From assembly GCA_026708115.1 (NCBI GenBank), contig JAPOVL010000046.1:366080-430079 (forward strand): DNA of 64,000 nt, written 5' to 3'. The translations under genes and the position numbers were made by a program. Below the pieces are notes generated by a model. That model was not told where the DNA came from. It searched no databases and saw nothing but the letters and a program-made list of their open reading frames with translations. Of the stretch, positions 62,815 through 64,000 are shown piece after piece. The DNA is from Chloroflexota bacterium (GTDB lineage Bacteria > Chloroflexota > Anaerolineae > Aggregatilineales > Phototrophicaceae). The first letter of the stretch is position 1, and every line of letters begins with the position of its first letter.

Positions 62815-63345
62815 GCCATCCCCTGGCCTGGCCTGCGCGATCCCTCGCCTCACGGGGGAAGTATCCCGAGGCATGAGCTGAGGAGCGATCAATGGAGGGC
62901 AATTGTTTCTCAAATGCCCGGAAGTTGCCCTGATATTGCCTCCTTTTTGCGTAACAGTATAGATACAGTATGTATACGGGGGGGGGGGGGGGATACCCCT
63001 CGGCCCCCCTCACCCCCCGGCCCCCTCTCCCACAACTGAGGACATGACAGGTTTTAACTTGGCGGAATACCGCTGCAAAACCTGTAATTTCTGTGGCGAT
63101 TTCGGGCGACTCACAGAGTCGCCCCTACAATTTTCGCCCAATAAGATGCTTGTGATCTTTGTCCGGTCGCTTTCATAGCCAATCGGATCAAAGCTGTCAT
63201 GTCCTCAGTCTCCCACAAGGGGAGAGGGGGAGCTAAGCTTGGCGGATATCGTAATGATTTCTTGATTTTCGCAATGATTGGCTCCGTTTTGTATTGTTTC
63301 GGCGCTGTATCCGTTATCTATGCGTATGATTTGCAGTAGCGGACA
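62815..63345. repeat. Non-coding region with degenerate repeats, palindrome and G15 tract
   Basis: No gene was recognised. The region contains a C/G-rich degenerate element at about 62835-62882 and a run of 15 G at 62978-62992. A second degenerate element is at about 63000-63045. A palindrome lies at 63104-63124 (GGGCGACTC pairs with GAGTCGCCC around ACA), and a further element at about 63200-63235. Confidence 0.75.
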
Positions 63346-63353
63346 AGCCTTAC

Positions 63354-63888
63354 AAGGCTTGTCTGGTACTGGGGAATAGAGTTCCAGCTATACATTATCA
63401 ATGCGGTAATCCAAACATGCGAAGGTAGGGAAGGCGGGCGACCTGATAGGTCGCCCCTACAAGGCTTGTCTGGTACTGGGGAATAGAGTTCCAGCTATAC
63501 ATTATCAATGCGGTAATCCAACCATGCGAAGGTATGGAAGGCGGGCGACCTGATAGGTCGCCCGTACAAGGCTTGTCCGGTACTGGGGAATAGAGTTCCA
63601 GCTATACATTATCAATGCGGCAATCCAAACATGCGAAGGTAGGGAACGCGGGCGACCTGATAGGTCGCCCCTACAAGGCTTGTCTGGTACTGGGGAATAG
63701 AGTTCCAGCTATACATTATCAATGCGGTAATCCAACCATGCGAAGGTATGGAAGGCGGGCGACCTGATAGGTCGCCCGTACAAGGCTTGTCCGGTACTGG
63801 GGAATAGAGTTCCAGCTATACATTATCAATGCGGCAATCCAAACATGCGAAGGTAGGGAACGCGGGCGACCTGATAGGTCGCCCCTAC
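63354..63888. repeat. Five tandem 107-bp repeats
   Basis: Units start at 63354, 63461, 63568, 63675 and 63782, each exactly 107 bases. Each ends in the palindrome GGGCGACCT-GAT-AGGTCGCCC. Units 2 and 4 match each other and units 3 and 5 match each other in their variant bases (AACCATG/AAACATG, GTATGG/GTAGGG, AAGGCGGG/AACGCGGG, CCCGTAC/CCCCTAC). This gives a 214-bp higher-order unit present twice. Unit 1 is a mixed variant. Confidence 0.92.
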
Positions 63889-64000
63889 GGCCGACTATTA
63901 TTTTGGAGTCCGTCGGGGCGCGGCTGGTTGGGATTATGGGCGCCCGGGATGGCGATCGGGCTAGCTTTTGGCAGATCGACGGGCCTTGCGGTTTTGTCGA
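63889..64000. other. Window end, no feature
   Basis: The last 112 bases follow the tandem repeats. No gene start, RNA or repeat could be recognised in this short piece. Confidence 0.4.

Noticed and set aside
61303..62913. A 536-codon leftward frame opposite the beta-helix and PhyH genes
   Set aside because: It spans two unrelated plus-strand genes and the intergenic region between them. Long antisense frames are expected in GC-rich coding DNA.
63354..63888. CRISPR array
   Set aside because: The units are 107 bases of near-identical sequence with no unique spacers, and no cas gene is in the window.

Overview
The window is a bacterial chromosome segment of moderately high GC content. The organism is most probably a member of the Chloroflexota (Anaerolineae or a relative) recovered as a genome bin. 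This is an inference from gene content (many ABC uptake operons, a fused transaldolase/glucose-6-phosphate isomerase, choice-of-anchor-Q beta-helix proteins, small membrane coiled-coil proteins) and from dense intergenic GGGCGA-type palindromes. No rRNA or tRNA gene was seen to confirm it.

Layout. (1) 1-6894, leftward: a dipeptide/oligopeptide-type ABC operon (binding protein, two permeases, start of an ATPase). Three tandem paralogous TIM-barrel isomerase/epimerase genes sit between the two permease genes, and one of them is a mosaic of the other two. (2) 7095-7358: a truncated XisH-like gene. (3) 7521-22056, leftward: a large sugar-acid/glycan catabolic cluster. It holds two TIM-barrel isomerases, a SorC-type regulator, a metallo-beta-lactamase-fold lactonase, a sugar ABC transporter, a Gfo/Idh/MocA oxidoreductase, a GH38 alpha-mannosidase, a zinc alcohol dehydrogenase, a class II aldolase and a Tm-1-like protein. 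(4) 22339-24165, divergent from it: one open reading frame that joins an RpiB-family isomerase to a complete RuBisCO-like protein. (5) 24250-34242, leftward, with a divergent GntR regulator at 34618: an amino-acid-type ABC operon with two DapA-family lyases, a cupin, VOC, PIG-L and RraA proteins, and an aminotransferase interrupted by an in-frame stop. One permease carries a homopolymer frameshift. (6) 35785-42704, leftward, with a divergent AraC regulator: a second oligopeptide ABC operon headed by a threonine-aldolase-type PLP enzyme. (7) 43984-49610: a decayed M20-like fragment, the transaldolase/isomerase fusion and a decayed phage terminase. (8) 49857-55363: housekeeping genes coaE, gatA and asnB, with three small membrane coiled-coil proteins. 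(9) 55663-62814: an M42 aminopeptidase, two adjacent secreted beta-helix proteins built from three copies of one module, and a PhyH-family dioxygenase. (10) 62815-64000: non-coding repeats, including a 15-G tract and five 107-bp tandem repeats arranged as a 214-bp higher-order repeat.

Working together: regions 3 and 4 read as one pathway for a sugar or sugar acid released from a glycan. Uptake, oxidation to a lactone, lactone opening and oxidation would be followed by RuBisCO-like chemistry and aldose/ketose isomerisation. In characterised D-apionate degradation, an RLP decarboxylates 3-oxo-isoapionate 4-phosphate and an RpiB-family enzyme isomerises a downstream tetrulose phosphate. The fusion seen here would join two steps of such a route. 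No DUF1537-type sugar-acid kinase is visible in the window, so the substrate remains a hypothesis.
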